DNA of 64,000 nucleotides from [Phialemoniopsis] sp. UDSM-2020 (lineage: Eukaryota > Ascomycota > Sordariomycetes > Thyridiales > Thyridiaceae): the NCBI GenBank assembly GCA_018873225.1, contig JAEILZ010000006.1, positions 620,001 through 684,000 of the forward strand. The letters are read 5' to 3'. Position 1 is the first letter of the stretch. The number at the start of each line of letters is the position of its first letter. Positions 46,466-59,379 of this stretch are shown piece after piece. The notes beneath the pieces were generated by a model, which was not told the origin of the DNA, ran no database searches, and saw only the letters and a program-made list of their open reading frames with translations. A program made the position numbers and the translations under genes.

Positions 46466-48263
46466 AGTGGGCTATATTCTTCGCTGTATTCGTCGCGTTC
46501 CTTGTCGCGGGTGCTTTCGAGGCGTGATTCCGGAGCTGTCGACTTGGCGATGCCTCGACGCAGCTTGCCATCTTGAAGCGGGGGTTTTGAGGAGCGATTG
46601 GAGGTTGCCCGATCGTCTCTCTCCCTCCCCCCAGCTCTCTATTGCGCGTCTCGAGTTACTGCTCTAGCCAGATCAGGATCCAGATGCGAGTGGCGTGATG
46701 CGGCTGAGGCTTTGCAACCGCTGGAGAGGACGCTAACGACGCACCCATCCTGGAGATCAAAGCCAAACAAGTTAGCAGCACCAGTTGGGCCCAATCACAC
46801 AGCTGTTGACTCTCGGAAGAATACGACGAACCAATCGGAAACCTCTGCATTTTTCTAGGAATTGCAGATGTGCCAAAAGCTTGTTTACAAGCCAAGACGG
46901 ATCCTCCCGCTATCCCAGATGGCTCTGGGCGCTTAAAAATGCGGTTGTTCTTGGGTTGAGTCGCCCTATGCACATGGCCATCAATGAGATTGCACATGAA
47001 CACCTCTTAGATGGGTCTGACATCAACAACCCCAGACCCACTAACATCCAAATGCCGGGGGCGTATCAGTCCGCTCGCTCTGGCTGATCTCCCAGTGCAG
47101 GCACCAGCTCGAGCCAGCTCTGGAAGGATGAACCTGACATATCTACAAATGGACAGTGCCTACAAGCGTTTAAAAAGCTTGATCTTGACAGATAAAGCGA
47201 CGGATGATATACTTGCATCTCACAAGTATTACATTAACTTTGATTCTCTCGTCTACAGAGTGGCGTCCATTGCTACACCGAGTTTTGGCTACCAACTCTT
47301 CTTCCTTGGTTCTTTTCTTCTTGTCATCTTCCCATGTTGAGCATCAGAGCGTTTGGCACCAACAGTACACTGGGGAGACAGCCAATGTTGATTGAATCTT
47401 GATTGCGAGCCGGGCTTACTCAAAAGCCAGCGCAATGAATCCCAATACCACCTCTATCTCGTAGTATGGCCAGTCGACAGTGCTTCGGCTTGCTGGACGC
47501 GTTCGCTCGATTGTTTTACATCGTGGCTGAGCCAATGTTTGGGCGGTCGTTATCGCTTTCGTTCTCGTTCTCGTGAATGCGCAAGGCCTAAATGTTATTG
47601 GTCGCGGCATCACCGCGAGTGGGGCCGTCTCATCTTGGAGCCAGGAGCTTGTGTTAAGCATTCTCAACCATGACCAAACTCCTGGGGCAAAACACGTACG
47701 TATCAGGCCTCCGAAGAGTCATCACATGGGTCCGGAATCTTAAAGTGCTTATGTCAAGTTACAAGCACTGCCTTGTTAGCACACGCTACGCATGCGTTGA
47801 GCCTCGACAACGAAAGCGCGAAAGAGCGCGAGGTCAACTTGCTCGCGCCCCAGTTGATGGCCTTGACAAATTTCTACTGTTGAAGTCTGGTCTAGCCCAA
47901 AGAAAGCGTCCACAGACAGTACCGACGGTGTGGATCATGACTCGTTTTGGCAAAGATTTAGATTCGCTTTCGCATTCGCCTTGCCTCAGCCTCCCTCCAT
48001 CTGTCAACTCTTATTGGACCTATTTGACATTCATCTTCCACGCTGACCTCGCAATACTATATATACAGAGCATGCCACACTGATCTAGAGGCCAGGAACA
48101 TGCATACTTACATATCATCCTTCTTCGCCGTCTTCATTTCGCTCAACTCCTAGCATATTATACGTAAACGCTCTCAAGCTCAAGTCTAATACGTCCTGCA
48201 GAACCGTCCCTATCTCGACCAGTCATTGCCTATCCGCCACCAACGCGACCTTCACCCGAGCTC
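46466..48263. other. Intergenic, no gene seen
   Basis: About 1.8 kb with only short, mutually overlapping ORFs on both strands and no domain. No repeat or RNA gene is obvious. Non-coding or too degraded to call. Confidence 0.4.
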
Positions 48264-49256
48264 ATGGACAACGCACACAGGGTATCTGCCATTGCGCAGG
48301 TAGTTTTCTACGCACCCATCGTCCCCGTCTCCATCTACGTCGGGTGCCGAGCCTGGCAGTATGGGCCGCGCATGGCGTGGTATCTCGTCATGGCTTTCGC
48401 CTGCATCCGACTGATCGGAGGTGCCCTCATTCTTGCCATCCAGCACGACCCATCCAACAGATCTCTGATCACCACGGCCATCGTCCTGCTGAATGTCGGT
48501 CTCATTCCCCTTCTCATGCCATTCCAGTCGCTTATGGCTGTCGTGTAAGACAAACTCGACGTTCCATCCTACCACCGCCGCTACGTATTAACACACGTGT
48601 CAAATGCAGGCTGAAAGAAAACTTCCCCGAGAATAAGATGATGAAGTGGTACATCATCTCGACCAAATTGCTGCTGCTGTGCGCGGTGGGCCTTTTGAGT
48701 GCCTCCGGAGCCCTGACCAGTCATCCGGAGGACGCCAAGATCCAGGGCGCCATATCCAAAGTCGCTTACTTCGAGTTCGTCTTTGTGCTCGTGACGCTCA
48801 TGGGGGTGGCTGTATGGCTCTACTTTGGCAACCACACCCACAAAATCAGGGATGGGCAAATGATTGTACGAGTTATCTATGCACACTGTTTGTCTTCTAG
48901 GGTTTTGCACTACTAATAAGTCATCATAGTATATCAAATGGCTCTTGATATCCTCTCCCATCCTGTGCGTCCGGGCCGTGTTCGGAGTCATCGGTGTGTT
49001 CGAGGCGACAGGCCCCAACATGCGCACTTCGATGTGGAGCCCCTTATTTGGCAACACCATCCTGTTCTCGCTTATGGCGCTTCTCCCCGAATACATCATC
49101 CTCTGCGTCTTCGTTTACCTGGGCTTCTATCGATACAGTACCGCCGATCGGTACGGACTAATCCCACAGACTGGGATCTTCAAGCGCAAGGACAAGAAGA
49201 GCGGAATCCACAAACGAAAGGCGCATTCCTCTGAGTCGGGAATGGAACTGGTCTAG
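48264..49256 (+). CDS. Seven-helix integral membrane protein, DUF7702-like
   Basis: Three exons, 48264-48544, 48610-48865 and 48930-49256, give 287 residues. There are about seven hydrophobic helices, starting VVFYAPIVPVSIYVGCRAW and including LGFYRYST at the end of the last one, followed by a basic C-terminal tail. It resembles the fungal DUF7702-type seven-transmembrane proteins (a group near RTA1/PTH11-like families in topology). No enzyme motif is seen; receptor or transport roles are guesses. Flanked by non-coding DNA on both sides. Confidence 0.65.
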
Positions 49257-50211
49257 TCATTGAGGCAATTGATGATCAGTGTACACTAAGTTCACACTGG
49301 AATCATTAAGAAGTGCTAAGCTACTTCTTGTCAGTTGTACCATTGTATGCTATCCCGTTGTAACTTCTACAGGGGTTGAATGATCCAGCTCCAACTTGTT
49401 TCGGAATTACTCTAGTAGGAGATAGCTAAACTAATAGACGCATGTAAAGTCTACTAGGCGAACAAAAAGGAGGCACGGAAGTTTCACTCCTACACAGTGG
49501 CCCACACACAACATCGATATAAACTTTGCAATGGACCATGAATGTGACTTCGTCGTTCGGACTGCCTGTACATGGTCTGTGCTATCCGGATGTCCGTGGG
49601 CGATATGGTATTGCTCACCGAGCCTTTGTGCGAGACAAGAAACTGTCTAGGGATCCCGAGCAATACCCGGTAGCTCCCGTCACAATGTCGGCTTGCCAAG
49701 CCCTTCGCTGCGACATTCCATGTTATGTAATCGCTGACGCGCGCGGTGCAGCCCGATTAGGAATCTCATACGGCGGAGGCATATGGAGAGAGCTCATGTA
49801 GGATTGTGGGCCCCGGGACTGGGAGGCCCCTGTCCCGACTCTTGGCCAAGCTTGCCGACCTGCAGTAAGTTGCGCCTATGTCATACAAATCTTACTGCCA
49901 AGAACAATCGACGTTGCGTTGCGATCCTTGGAGGTTCAATGCGGGAACACAACCTCGCCGTATTCCGCAACGATCTGCGAATTGCGGCCATTGGCGGGAG
50001 GAAGGAAGCCCGGATCCCGCGTAGTACACGGTAGTAGCGGAAGTGAATCTTTAATCCATCAATAAATACCCGCGTCGCGTGGCCGACCTCCTTGAACCGA
50101 CTGTTTGTTTCTTACCATTCAGTCGAGTCAAGTAGAGCAAAAGTCATCTACCTCGGTCTTGTTGCTGCTCACTATTTGTTAATCCCGTTGCAAAGAGGAA
50201 GGCAAGCGGTC
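49257..50211. other. Intergenic, upstream of GMC oxidoreductase
   Basis: About 950 bases; an AATAAATA box at 50061-50068 lies ahead of the GMC start. Nothing else supported. Confidence 0.4.
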
Positions 50212-52510
50212 ATGATGTCCCGCTTGTCCCTGGCCCTGGCCCTCAGCGTGTCACTGGCCTCGCTGGGGATTCACGCCTTTGGCGTACCGCGTTCCGTGTA
50301 TCAAGCGCAACGGATTCGTGATGCATCGCAGCTCCTGCCAGAGTATGACTACATCATCGTGGGCGGAGGGACCTCGGGCCTCACGGTGGCAGACCGCCTG
50401 ACCGAGGATCCCGATACAACGGTCCTCGTGCTCGAGGCTGGTTCTTTCCCGGTCGACGAGGATGTGCTCCCGGTATCAGGGGGCGGGACGTTCAGGCAGG
50501 TAGCCTACACCTACACTTCCGTACCGCAAAAGAATCTGGGCGACCGAAGCTTCCCTGTGATCTTGGGCAAGATGGTAGGCGGAAGCTCGGGTATTAATGG
50601 CATGATGACGGTGCGAGGATCCGCCGAGGATTACGATCGTTGGGGCAATCTCTTTGGCGAGTCTAACCAGCATGGCTGGTGCTGGGATGGCCTCTTGCCG
50701 TATTTTAAAAAGGTAAAGAGACAGGATCAAACTGGCTCAAAGACCACAAATGGACTTGCTAGCTGATATGACCTCGGTTGATTAGGCCTTGACGTTCTGG
50801 CCACCGCCCGCTGAGCTGGTAGAAGAATTTGGTATCAGGTACGATGCGTCGTACTGGGGAGCGACATCCACGGTCAATGCCAGCTTCCCGACCTTTCAGT
50901 ATCCTGGTCTCCGTGAGTAGCATCTTCGAGGGCCGAGGGAGATGAAGTAAAATGACTTGAACTATTAACACTCACCCCTTTGAATTCTTCAGGTCCTCTA
51001 ATTCATGCCTTCAAGGAGTTACCAGGCATCGAATTCACGGCGGATAGCGGTGTTGGTGGTGCGGGGGTCTACTGGATCCCAACCTTCAGTGAGTGTTCCT
51101 TGGGCATAGACAACTATACCATAAGCAAGTTCAGTTTTCTGATCAACGTGAAATTCCAGTGGATCCCGTCAAGCATGAGCGGTCGTATGCTACCAATGGG
51201 CATTACTACAATGTCCGTCGTGCCAACTACCACCTGGCCGCAGACACGCTTGTGCGCAGAGTCCTGCTGGAAAACGGGAATGCGAAGGGCGTCGAGTTTG
51301 CGAAGGTGAACGATACAAACGTATCACAAGTACACGCCAAAAAGGAGGTTCTCCTCGCTGCTGGTGCGGTGCATACTCCCAAGTTGCTACAGGTGAGCGG
51401 AATCGGACCGAATCAGGTCCTTGAGGCTGCAGGCATCGAAACGATCATCGATCTCCCAGGCGTGGGCCAAAATTTCCAGGACCATGCGGAACTGAATACG
51501 GAATTGTCTTGTAAGTGACCGCTGAAAAGAGAACACCGTTACTTTCGCATTGTTCAATGCTGAAAATCAGCAGTGGAAGCATTGCAGGAGATCCACCCTA
51601 ATGCAAATGACCTCAGCACTGACCCTGAATTCCGGAAATTTGCCGAGGACTCGTGGGCTGCGAACAGAGGGGGTAAGTTCCGAGCCTGGTAGTACATCTC
51701 GCGAGTGAGCTTCTAACGTCGCAACAGGTCCATATTCGATTGGAGTCGGCAACGTAGCAGGCTGGCTGCCTCTGACCGCCGTAAGCCCCGAGCGCTTCTC
51801 TGCGCTCGCCGACGAACTCGAGAGCCAAGACCACGCCGCCTACCTCCTACCTGATACGCACCCGACCGTGGCCGCGGGCTACGCGGCGCAGATGCGCGGC
51901 CTCGCGACCGCCATGCGCTCCAAGGACACTGCATTCACGCGGTACCTGATCAACGCGACGACGGGGCCCACCTTCCCGGTACTCAACCAGGCCTTCAGCC
52001 GCGGATCCGTCAACGTCGACCCGGCGGACCCCTTTGGCCTGCCGCCGGTCGTAGACTTCAACGCCCTGAGCAACCCCGTCGAGCGCGCCGTCTTGGTGGA
52101 GATGGTCAAGTTCCTGCGCCGCTATGTCTCGGACACGTCCCTCGCCAGATTCGGGCTCAATGAGACGCAGCCCGGGCCGGGCATCGTCACCGACGCCGAG
52201 ATCGACGCGTGGTTGCCTAGTGCCGTGACGCCGAGCGACTGGCACGCCGCCGGCACCGCGGCTATGATGCCCCTGGAGCTAGGTGGCGTCGTGGACCAGA
52301 CGCTGCGGGTGTACGGCGTGAAGGGCCTGCGCGTGATTGACGCCAGCGTCATGCCGAGCCTACCTGCTGCCAATACGTGTCAGCCAACGTACGCCATTGC
52401 TGAAAAGGTGTGTGGAATTGATCCCGACCGGTACTTGCCCTTTTACGTCCGTAACAGCTAACCTGAGACTTTACCTGTAGGCCGCTGACTTGATCAAGTC
52501 TGATGTGTAG
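50212..52510 (+). CDS. Secreted GMC oxidoreductase
   Basis: Seven exons, 50212-50712, 50786-50912, 50993-51088, 51160-51510, about 51571-51672, 51728-52407, 52481-52510; 628 residues. A signal peptide ([22 protein letters not shown]) precedes the FAD-binding [17 protein letters not shown] signatures [14 protein letters not shown] and [15 protein letters not shown] are present. The catalytic pair near the C-terminus is His in [11 protein letters not shown] and Asn in NTCQPTYAI. This is the family of aryl-alcohol oxidase, choline and glucose oxidase-type flavoenzymes; the substrate is unknown. Exon 5 has two acceptors three bases apart (CAGCAG), giving SV or L. The last exon is only ten codons. 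The frame open to 50092 begins with TTG; ATG 50212 is used. Confidence 0.85.
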
Positions 52511-53164
52511 AAGATTGACGCGGATCAGCAATTGACAAGTCGTGCTCTATCGACTGAGGTCGGCAGACCCGCTCGTATTCCAATACGGACGGAGCAGCAC
52601 CTGGCCGTGAGAGTCAGAAGAATAAGTTGATTACATCGAATTGGGTATGACTTCAACTTCAGCATGATACAGATTAGTAAACAATGTTCGCTCAAAGAAG
52701 GATCTCAGAAGGACAATGAGCTCGCTACTTGAATGATTCACATTCCGCCGTACAAAGTTGTAACACACAATGTGCATGGCTTGAGTCCTTCCCGTGGAGT
52801 TCCGTGGCTCACAGGCTAGTTTTTGATTACTCAACATGAGGTCGAGTTTAGGTCTTGGTTTGATTGGCGCCAGGCAGCAGCCCGCGCTGTGGAGAGCGTC
52901 AAGCTGCACCAACTACAGCAGTGTCATTAGCGCTTACGGAGTAACCTTAGTTGTCTTTCCGGAGGAATTAACCTAATAACAGCTCGTGAAATTGTGGGAC
53001 TTGTCTGCGGCCCGGAAAAACCCTGATGTAAACACTGGTAATTTGGCGGGTTTACCCTCTGAGTATAATACAAAGCTTCCTTCTCGACTGCTTCGGAAAA
53101 GGTAGACAATTTTTCATCGCATTAGACGGCCTATCACGAGTCTTCCCCATTTTCAGAAATCAAA
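52511..53164. other. Intergenic, no gene seen
   Basis: About 650 bases downstream of the GMC gene and upstream of the hydrolase; short antisense ORFs only. Confidence 0.4.
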
Positions 53165-54273
53165 ATGTCGCGAGGTCAATGGCCAGATGAATCCGTGCTT
53201 CAGCACTTTGACATCTTTGAGGAAACGTAAGGACCTCATCAATGCCGTCAAAATGCCAGTTGACTAATTGACCATGTCCTGTGTCACAGATTCAAGACTG
53301 TTGAGTCCCACGATATTAAAACTGCCGTCCTGACCCCCAAGAACATGAAGCCCGGAGTACACCCTGTCATCCTCAACCTCCACGGAGGGTTTCTCGTGTT
53401 TGGCCATTCCCTCTTCGCGCCGTTCCTCGCACCATGGTTCCTCAAGCTGGCTCTGGAGAACTCTGCAGTGATCGTGTCTGGAGACTATCGTCAACTGCCT
53501 ACGGCTAACGGTGTCGTGGACGTGCTGGAAGACTTTGAAGACTTTTGGCAGTGGACTCGCAAGGGACTCGGCGTCGCCCTCCAACATCATCATCCTGGTC
53601 ATTCGGTCGACTTGAACCGCGTGCTATTTGTCGGTGGCTCGGGCGGCGGCTACGCGGCACTGCAAGTCAGCCTTTCGCACCCGGACGAGATCGCAGCCGT
53701 GGCGATCGCATACCCCATGGCCGATCCGAAAAGCCGAGTCTTTGTCAACGGCCCACGTGAGGATGAGGCAACCGTGCTCAACTTTCCACTGAAGGACCTC
53801 CCGTCCAAGGAAGATATCCTGGCCTGGATTGAAGAGACGCGAAAGACGGTTGTGACGCAAGCAGGGTTCGAGAGGTCGCCATTCGCGGTGGCAGCCACGC
53901 AATACGGACTGTACTACTCGCACATTTTCGATAATAAGAACCTCGCTCAGACTGGTTTCTTTCCTGTGGAGCGCATCAAAGCTGGGGCGAAGCTACCTAA
54001 GAAATTGTGAGTATAGACTACCCTCATCCCGTTTGAGATTCTCTTGGGCTAACAGACAATAGGTGGGTTCTTCAGGGTGGAGATGACAGCACTGTCAAAG
54101 CAGACAGCACCGAGGACTTCATAAGGCTGGTCAAGGACCATCTGCCCGAAGTCGATATCAGGTTCGATCTGGCACCAGGTGAAGAGCACGCTTTCGATCT
54201 GACCAGAACATCATGGGAGCTGCATGCAATTGGTGCCATGGATTTTGTGAGGAAATCTTGGCTAGAGGGGTAG
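53165..54273 (+). CDS. Alpha/beta hydrolase, HSL-like fold-3 family
   Basis: Three exons, 53165-53226, 53290-54006 and 54063-54273, give 329 residues. The HGGF oxyanion motif (LNLHGGFLVFGHS) and the nucleophile in VGGSGGGYAAL place it in the hormone-sensitive-lipase-like branch of the alpha/beta hydrolases. LQGGDDSTV and PGEEHAFDL supply the likely Asp and His of the triad. No signal peptide: likely a cytosolic esterase or lactone-type hydrolase of small substrates. Found downstream of the GMC oxidoreductase, but a shared pathway is not shown. Confidence 0.8.
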
Positions 54274-55109
54274 TGAATCGTAGGCTGTGTCAGTAACATC
54301 ATATGCATCGTTGAACATTTGCGTTAGCGAAGACTTAAAAGATCAGAAATATCATACTATGAGCATAGAGAGTCTTCATGGAGCATATCATCACAATCTG
54401 TCGCTTCCCATGGATGATCGTGCATTCATTTGCTGCTGATCATTGTGAATATCATCGTGAATATCATTGTATGCGAGGAGAGTCGTGACCTTGTCAATGT
54501 TGTAGATAAGCTGGCCATGCAAGAATCCTGCCATTTGATTGTATATCCTGCTAACGTGTGTCGAGAGGTAAGCTGTCCCTATAACTCAGCACTGAGAAGC
54601 AGGCTCCCAATTGATAAGGCTCAACTATCTCAAATCGTCAGACCTACAAATATAAAGGATGGCAGCCTCGGCTGGACATCTTCCTGTCCGCCAATATGTA
54701 TCTCTAATCTCAGAGCACAGCTTCCCCGCATCTTGCATGTTCAGAGGAAACCATGGATGCCCTCATCCGGCCGTGCTAATTGGTGCGCTCTGGAGCGCGC
54801 TCTCAGATAAGCGCGCTCCGAGGAGTGGGTCATGCTGGGATATGCGTTCTTCTAAGCGTCAGCACCAGGAGGGTGTGGCGACGGGCTCCTCACATGAAGT
54901 GGCAGAAGCACGTGTAAACTACCTGGTCTCCAGGTAGGTTTCGCTTGAGTATCAGAACCTGAGGGATTCTCAATCCACTTTCACTGCCGTATCTGTCCGT
55001 CTTTTATTTCGCGTCCGCTGTAGCGGTCAAGTCGGTCGTCGGCATCACATCTAGGTGCCCAGAGTGGTGGTGCCTTGATGCTTTATATGACTCGACATTT
55101 GACTTCTTT
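54274..55109. other. Intergenic, no intact gene seen
   Basis: About 840 bases with short ORFs only and no domain. A relic of a gene fragment follows directly. Confidence 0.4.
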
Positions 55110-55394
55110 GATTAGCACCCACTACTCCAGTCACGGTTTCAGCTGAGCACCGGCCACCCGGATGACTTCGGCCTGGCACCAGAAGAGGCCACTTTTCCGA
55201 TTGTGAACACGCTCGGTACGCAGAACCCCAACATCAGGTCGGGCATCACGTATTATACTACATCTAGTAGTGGCGGTGCCTTTTCTGTGGGCAATATCAA
55301 CTGGTTCTGCTCCTTGGGCTGGGACGATCATCAGAACACGGTTGCGCAGCTCACTGGCAATGTACCCAAGGGCTGTCTAAGGGGACTAAAATAA
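55110..55394 (+). pseudogene. Relic of dimethylformamidase-like gene, C-terminal fragment
   Basis: One open frame reads LSTGHPDDFGLAPEEATFPI, then NTLGTQNPNIRSGITYY, GGAFSVGNINWFCSLGWDDH and VAQLTGN, and ends at a stop at 55394. The pattern GGAxFSVGxINW...CSLGW is typical of the C-terminus of N,N-dimethylformamidase large-subunit-like proteins. No upstream exon with the rest of the protein is recognisable in the 840 bases before it, and a stop sits just upstream in the frame. I call it a degraded fragment of a once larger gene. It could instead be the last exon of a gene whose other exons I failed to detect. Confidence 0.5.
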
Positions 55395-55523
55395 AGACTC
55401 AGTTATGGACAGGAGGTCGTGGCTCGTGAGTGAATGTTTGAGGTCTCATAGACCTAGACATAAATCGCTCTGTGTTCTATGATGACTATTGCATCTGTTC
55501 CATGTGCACGCTTTGAACGAGGC

Positions 55524-56436
55524 TCACTTTAACCACGTATCGAACCAGGTAATCGCTTGGGAGAAAGCCCGCTGCTTGGCAAACCGCACAACCTCGTCCT
55601 TCGGGTCCCCGCGCACTGCGAAGCCATGCTCGACGCCCGACACCAGGTTAATCTCGAAGGGATGGCCGACCTTTCGTAGAATCTGCTCCGACCGATAGCG
55701 CTCCTCGACGGGAAAGATGAAGTCGTGCTCGGCGGCCGTGATCGAAAGCGGACCGGTGATGGCCGAGAGTTCTTCCTCCGTGACATAAGATGGATGAGCA
55801 ACGTATGCGACTTGGATGCCGTCTTTGTAGTGACGAACGATATACTACAGACCCGAAGTGTCAGCTCGGCCTCCCTGATCATTCTACCTCTCGACTCAAG
55901 CTCCACATCTTACCTTCGCACCAAAGCAGAACCCTATGCCGCCCAACTTCTTCACGCCATAGGTTTCCTTCAGAGCCTTAATTCCAGCGACTACTACTGG
56001 GTCGATGCGCTCCGTCGTATGCGGAACAAGCCACTTCGTCACATCCTCCACGCTCCCCATCGGCTCGGGAAGTTTATCGCCGTAGAAAGGGTCGACAATC
56101 ATGCAAAGATAGCCTTTTGACGCGAAGTGATCTGCAACTAGCTTTGAGTTCTGCCAGATCCCGAATATGTCTGGGACATAGATGATGCCGACATCCTTGT
56201 GAGCCTTGTCCGCTGCGGGCGTAGCAACGTAGGCATCGTGCTTGTCCTCGAGTCTAATGAGGGTGCCTGTTGGTTCGCCGCTGTATATGTCACAGCTCTT
56301 GCATCAGTTTCATGATGCCAAGGTTGCACAGAGAAAAACGGCCCAACTGAGCTGTTGGTGTGCGTGTTGCAAACGGGAATACCTACTCGTGCTTGAACCC
56401 AGTTGCGCAGCACTTGCCAGGAGGTTTGGAAGTCAT
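55524..56436 (-). CDS. Dienelactone hydrolase family protein
   Basis: Three exons, 56436-56387, 56280-55914 and 55844-55524, give 245 residues. The classical dienelactone hydrolase triad is visible: Cys in GIGFCFGAK, Asp in TAAEHDFIFP and His in SGVEHGFAVRG, together with VGIIYVPDIFGIW near the N-terminus. These enzymes hydrolyse lactones in aromatic breakdown pathways and related esters, in the cytosol. Fungal members are widespread and their real substrates are mostly unknown. Divergent from the bZIP gene. Confidence 0.85.
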
Positions 56437-57253
56437 GACTCTTTGGAATACAGAATTTAACAATAGAACGGATGATTTAATGAAATGAAGCCTTGCCTTT
56501 TACACGGTTGACGTTAAATCGTGTTTTTATAACCTCGGAAAGGCGTGGTCTACTATTATCACCTAGAATGGCAATATTTTGCTCTAGCCTTCAACAGCGC
56601 CCTCTGTTCTCGTTAACCCCCCACTTTGAAATCAGAAAGATCAATAATCCTCTGTAGCAATCAAATAGTTCCTTCAAATGTGTAAAAATGAACTCCGATT
56701 TGATCGAAAGACAAGAGGAGATCAATAATCATTGGGATTGCGGTGGTCGAGGTTCTCATCGCTAAGCTCTGTTCAGTACTCTCTTGTGTCTCCAGTGTCT
56801 GTGCTTGAACCTGTGTACCTGTTGAAAACCTTTATCTACAACCACGACAAGTTCTTATCAAGTTCGTCGAGCTGAAGGCATGTTGAGAGATGAAGCCAGG
56901 CACAGGTAAGCGGGAGTGTCAAGTGTGGGTCCAGCCAAGAAAGACTGCACCAATGAGGATTTTGCTGATTACTGAACAAATGCCGAGCTAGAACGCCAAG
57001 CGAGGATGCTGGCGGGCATGAAGCTGACTCCGCGCGCGCTCAACGTCTGGTGGCCAGCAGTCAAAGAAGTGCTGCTTACCAAGGCTCAGGATCATGCTGC
57101 CACCTTCGACCTTTGTGGACACATCCAACCTTAATGATTCCTAGACAGCACTGAAAGCGATCTTGCTCTGTACCGTGCCACCCCTAGCGATTGCTCTTTA
57201 ATCTTGATTACCGCCTTGTTGTTCCCTCTGTCTCTATCCACTCGTGGGACCCC
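56437..57253. promoter_or_regulatory. Divergent intergenic region, DLH / bZIP
   Basis: About 820 bases between divergent starts; locally AT-rich around 56500-56700. No gene or clear motif seen. Confidence 0.4.
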
Positions 57254-59176
57254 ATGCAGTCGTCTACCGCCGCCCCTGTTGAGCACGATATCAATCTCCA
57301 CTTTCTCGACGACGAGAGCAGCCCAGATGCCCCGGCTTCGACCTTCCCCAGCCAAATCCCCGGTGCTGCTTCAGAGGTGACACCACCGCAGGATGGCGGC
57401 TCGAACAGTGCAGATCCGCCGGCCTCGGGAAAGAAGCGGCCCAGAGGCCGGCCGCGGAAAGGGCCCAAGGACGACAGCGCAATTGATGTACGCTCCTTTT
57501 TACCCCCCTCCTTCACACAATACATTCCTTTTAGCCTTGTCTGCCAGTCAAAACATTGTACCCTTTCCCTAGAATCACTGTGGCCCGAGAGTGTGCATGC
57601 TAACATGCCATAGCGCCGACGGGCCCAGATTCGGTCGGCTCAAAAGGCCTACCGCGACAGGAAGGATGATGCCATTCACACGCTGGAGAAAAAGGTCCAG
57701 TCCCTTATGGAGAAGAATGAGAAATTGTGCACTGCATTTACCAAGCTCCGGGATCTAGCAGCAAGCAACGGCTTGTTACAGGACACGAGCCCCTGCACTG
57801 AAACGCAGCTCACTCCCGACGACTTGTCTGCCCTTGCTGAAGAATTCATCACCGACAACGACACGACACGTAACCATGGTGTACCTTCTCAGCATCTTCC
57901 GACCCACAGCGCTCTTCCCAGTCTGCAAAACTCACAGAACCACAGAGTGCGCCCGGATCCATCTCCGCAAGGCTCCTCGTCTTCTTTTGCTCATGGCTCA
58001 CCTTCGAACTTATTGGACCTCATCCCCAATGGCACCTGGTATCCAAGTCCGATTCAAGGCTCTCTCCTCTCTCTCCCAGACTCGTACGCCTACCAGGAAA
58101 CCACCTTTGGGCGCCGCTTGCACCGTGTTGCCCTCGAAACAGGCATCGCCCTAGTCAACATGCCCAACATGCCGAGGGATCAGTTCGCTCAAGTATTTGG
58201 CTTCTGCCTGCTATTTGAGACGATGGAAGATATTGAGCAGCGTCTCAGGGCCAGCCTCCGGAAGACTACAGAGGAAAGCTTGTACTACTGGCAGCACCCC
58301 TTCCTGCAGTTAGGGAATGCCGGAGCTCACGTGCCGGGCATCAGCTCCACCACGACGCCGCCGACCATGAAACCTTTTGGGGCTGGACGACGTGTCGGCA
58401 ACTTTGGCACGGTTGAGACCTTGAAGCACCCCAATTCCTCGTCGGGATTTGGGATGGGGCCGTTCACTAAGGCTACCGGTGAAGCGCGTGACAGACATCT
58501 CGACGGGCGCATGCACATCACCGTCCCCGGATTCCAGGGCGACTTCTTCGACAGCGATGAGGTCGAGCTCTCTCTATTGAAACGCGGCGTGTACATCAAC
58601 CCCTCGCAAGACTTTGTCAGAGCGGAAGTCGATCTGGCGTTGTTTGAAGATGCATCCGACCACATTGTTGACCTAACTGCTCCCGACCCCATCGATATAT
58701 CTTCGCTGACCGGCGAGTCGTCTGACTACAACTCAACGAGTGCATCGGCCATCGGCACGGAAGCCGATCTAACAATCAACCTGCAATCCGACTCTTCCGA
58801 TGCATACACTGACCCGAGCATATTGAACATGGACAACTCCATGATTGACATACTGCTCCCGGCAGAGACGACGGAGGGCATCTACGATAACTTCGCTGAT
58901 ATGTTCACCACGACTATACCGGGCGGCGACATGGGCAATAAGACACTGCCCAACAGGAAATCCGGTACAGCAGGTAGAACAAAGAAGACAGTGATCATCG
59001 ATGTGAACCTCTTTGTCAAGGGTAGGTCGTTGTTTGATCTAATGATCGATTTGACAACATGGAAACTAACAAGTGTGGCAGAACTGGCCGGCCGTGTCAT
59101 TTGCCTTGGTCGCACGCCGGGCTTCCGTCCGAAGGATGTCAATAGGGCATTCAAGATAGCTCTCTTGAACTCCTGA
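57254..59176 (+). CDS. bZIP transcription factor with AT-hook
   Basis: Three exons, 57254-57487, 57614-59021 and 59082-59176, give 578 residues. An AT-hook-like KRPRGRPRK stands just before the basic region RRRAQIRSAQKAYRDRK, followed by a leucine-zipper-like heptad (IHTLEKKVQSLMEKNEKL). The basic region has the AQxxYR core of Yap-like fungal bZIPs, but the usual Asn is Ile here. A long variable middle precedes a conserved C-terminal part ending VICLGRTPGFRPKDVNRAFK. It should be a nuclear regulator; the targets are unknown. The last intron is 60 bases, a multiple of three with no stop, so its retention would only add 20 residues. The ATG at 57254 is used since the earlier in-frame start is TTG. 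Confidence 0.8.
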
Positions 59177-59379
59177 GGCTAGTCCCAGCATTGACTAACG
59201 GTACAACGCGTCTCTACGAGTTGACATGGATAAGGCATCGGGAAGTGCTAATGTGAGGGATAGCACGGCTTTATAGAGACCAATACAAGTCACGACTTCT
59301 CACCTACACAAAGATAACAAGGCATGCAAGTAGTATTAATGGTATCTAGATCATCCAACTCTGCACCGACATCGCACCC

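Noticed and set aside
47670..48083. 137-residue frame in a gap
   Set aside because: Arg/Ser-rich, no domain, no signal, no supporting promoter or intron.
54659..54937. 92-residue frame upstream of the dimethylformamidase relic
   Set aside because: No domain and no link by splicing to the relic.
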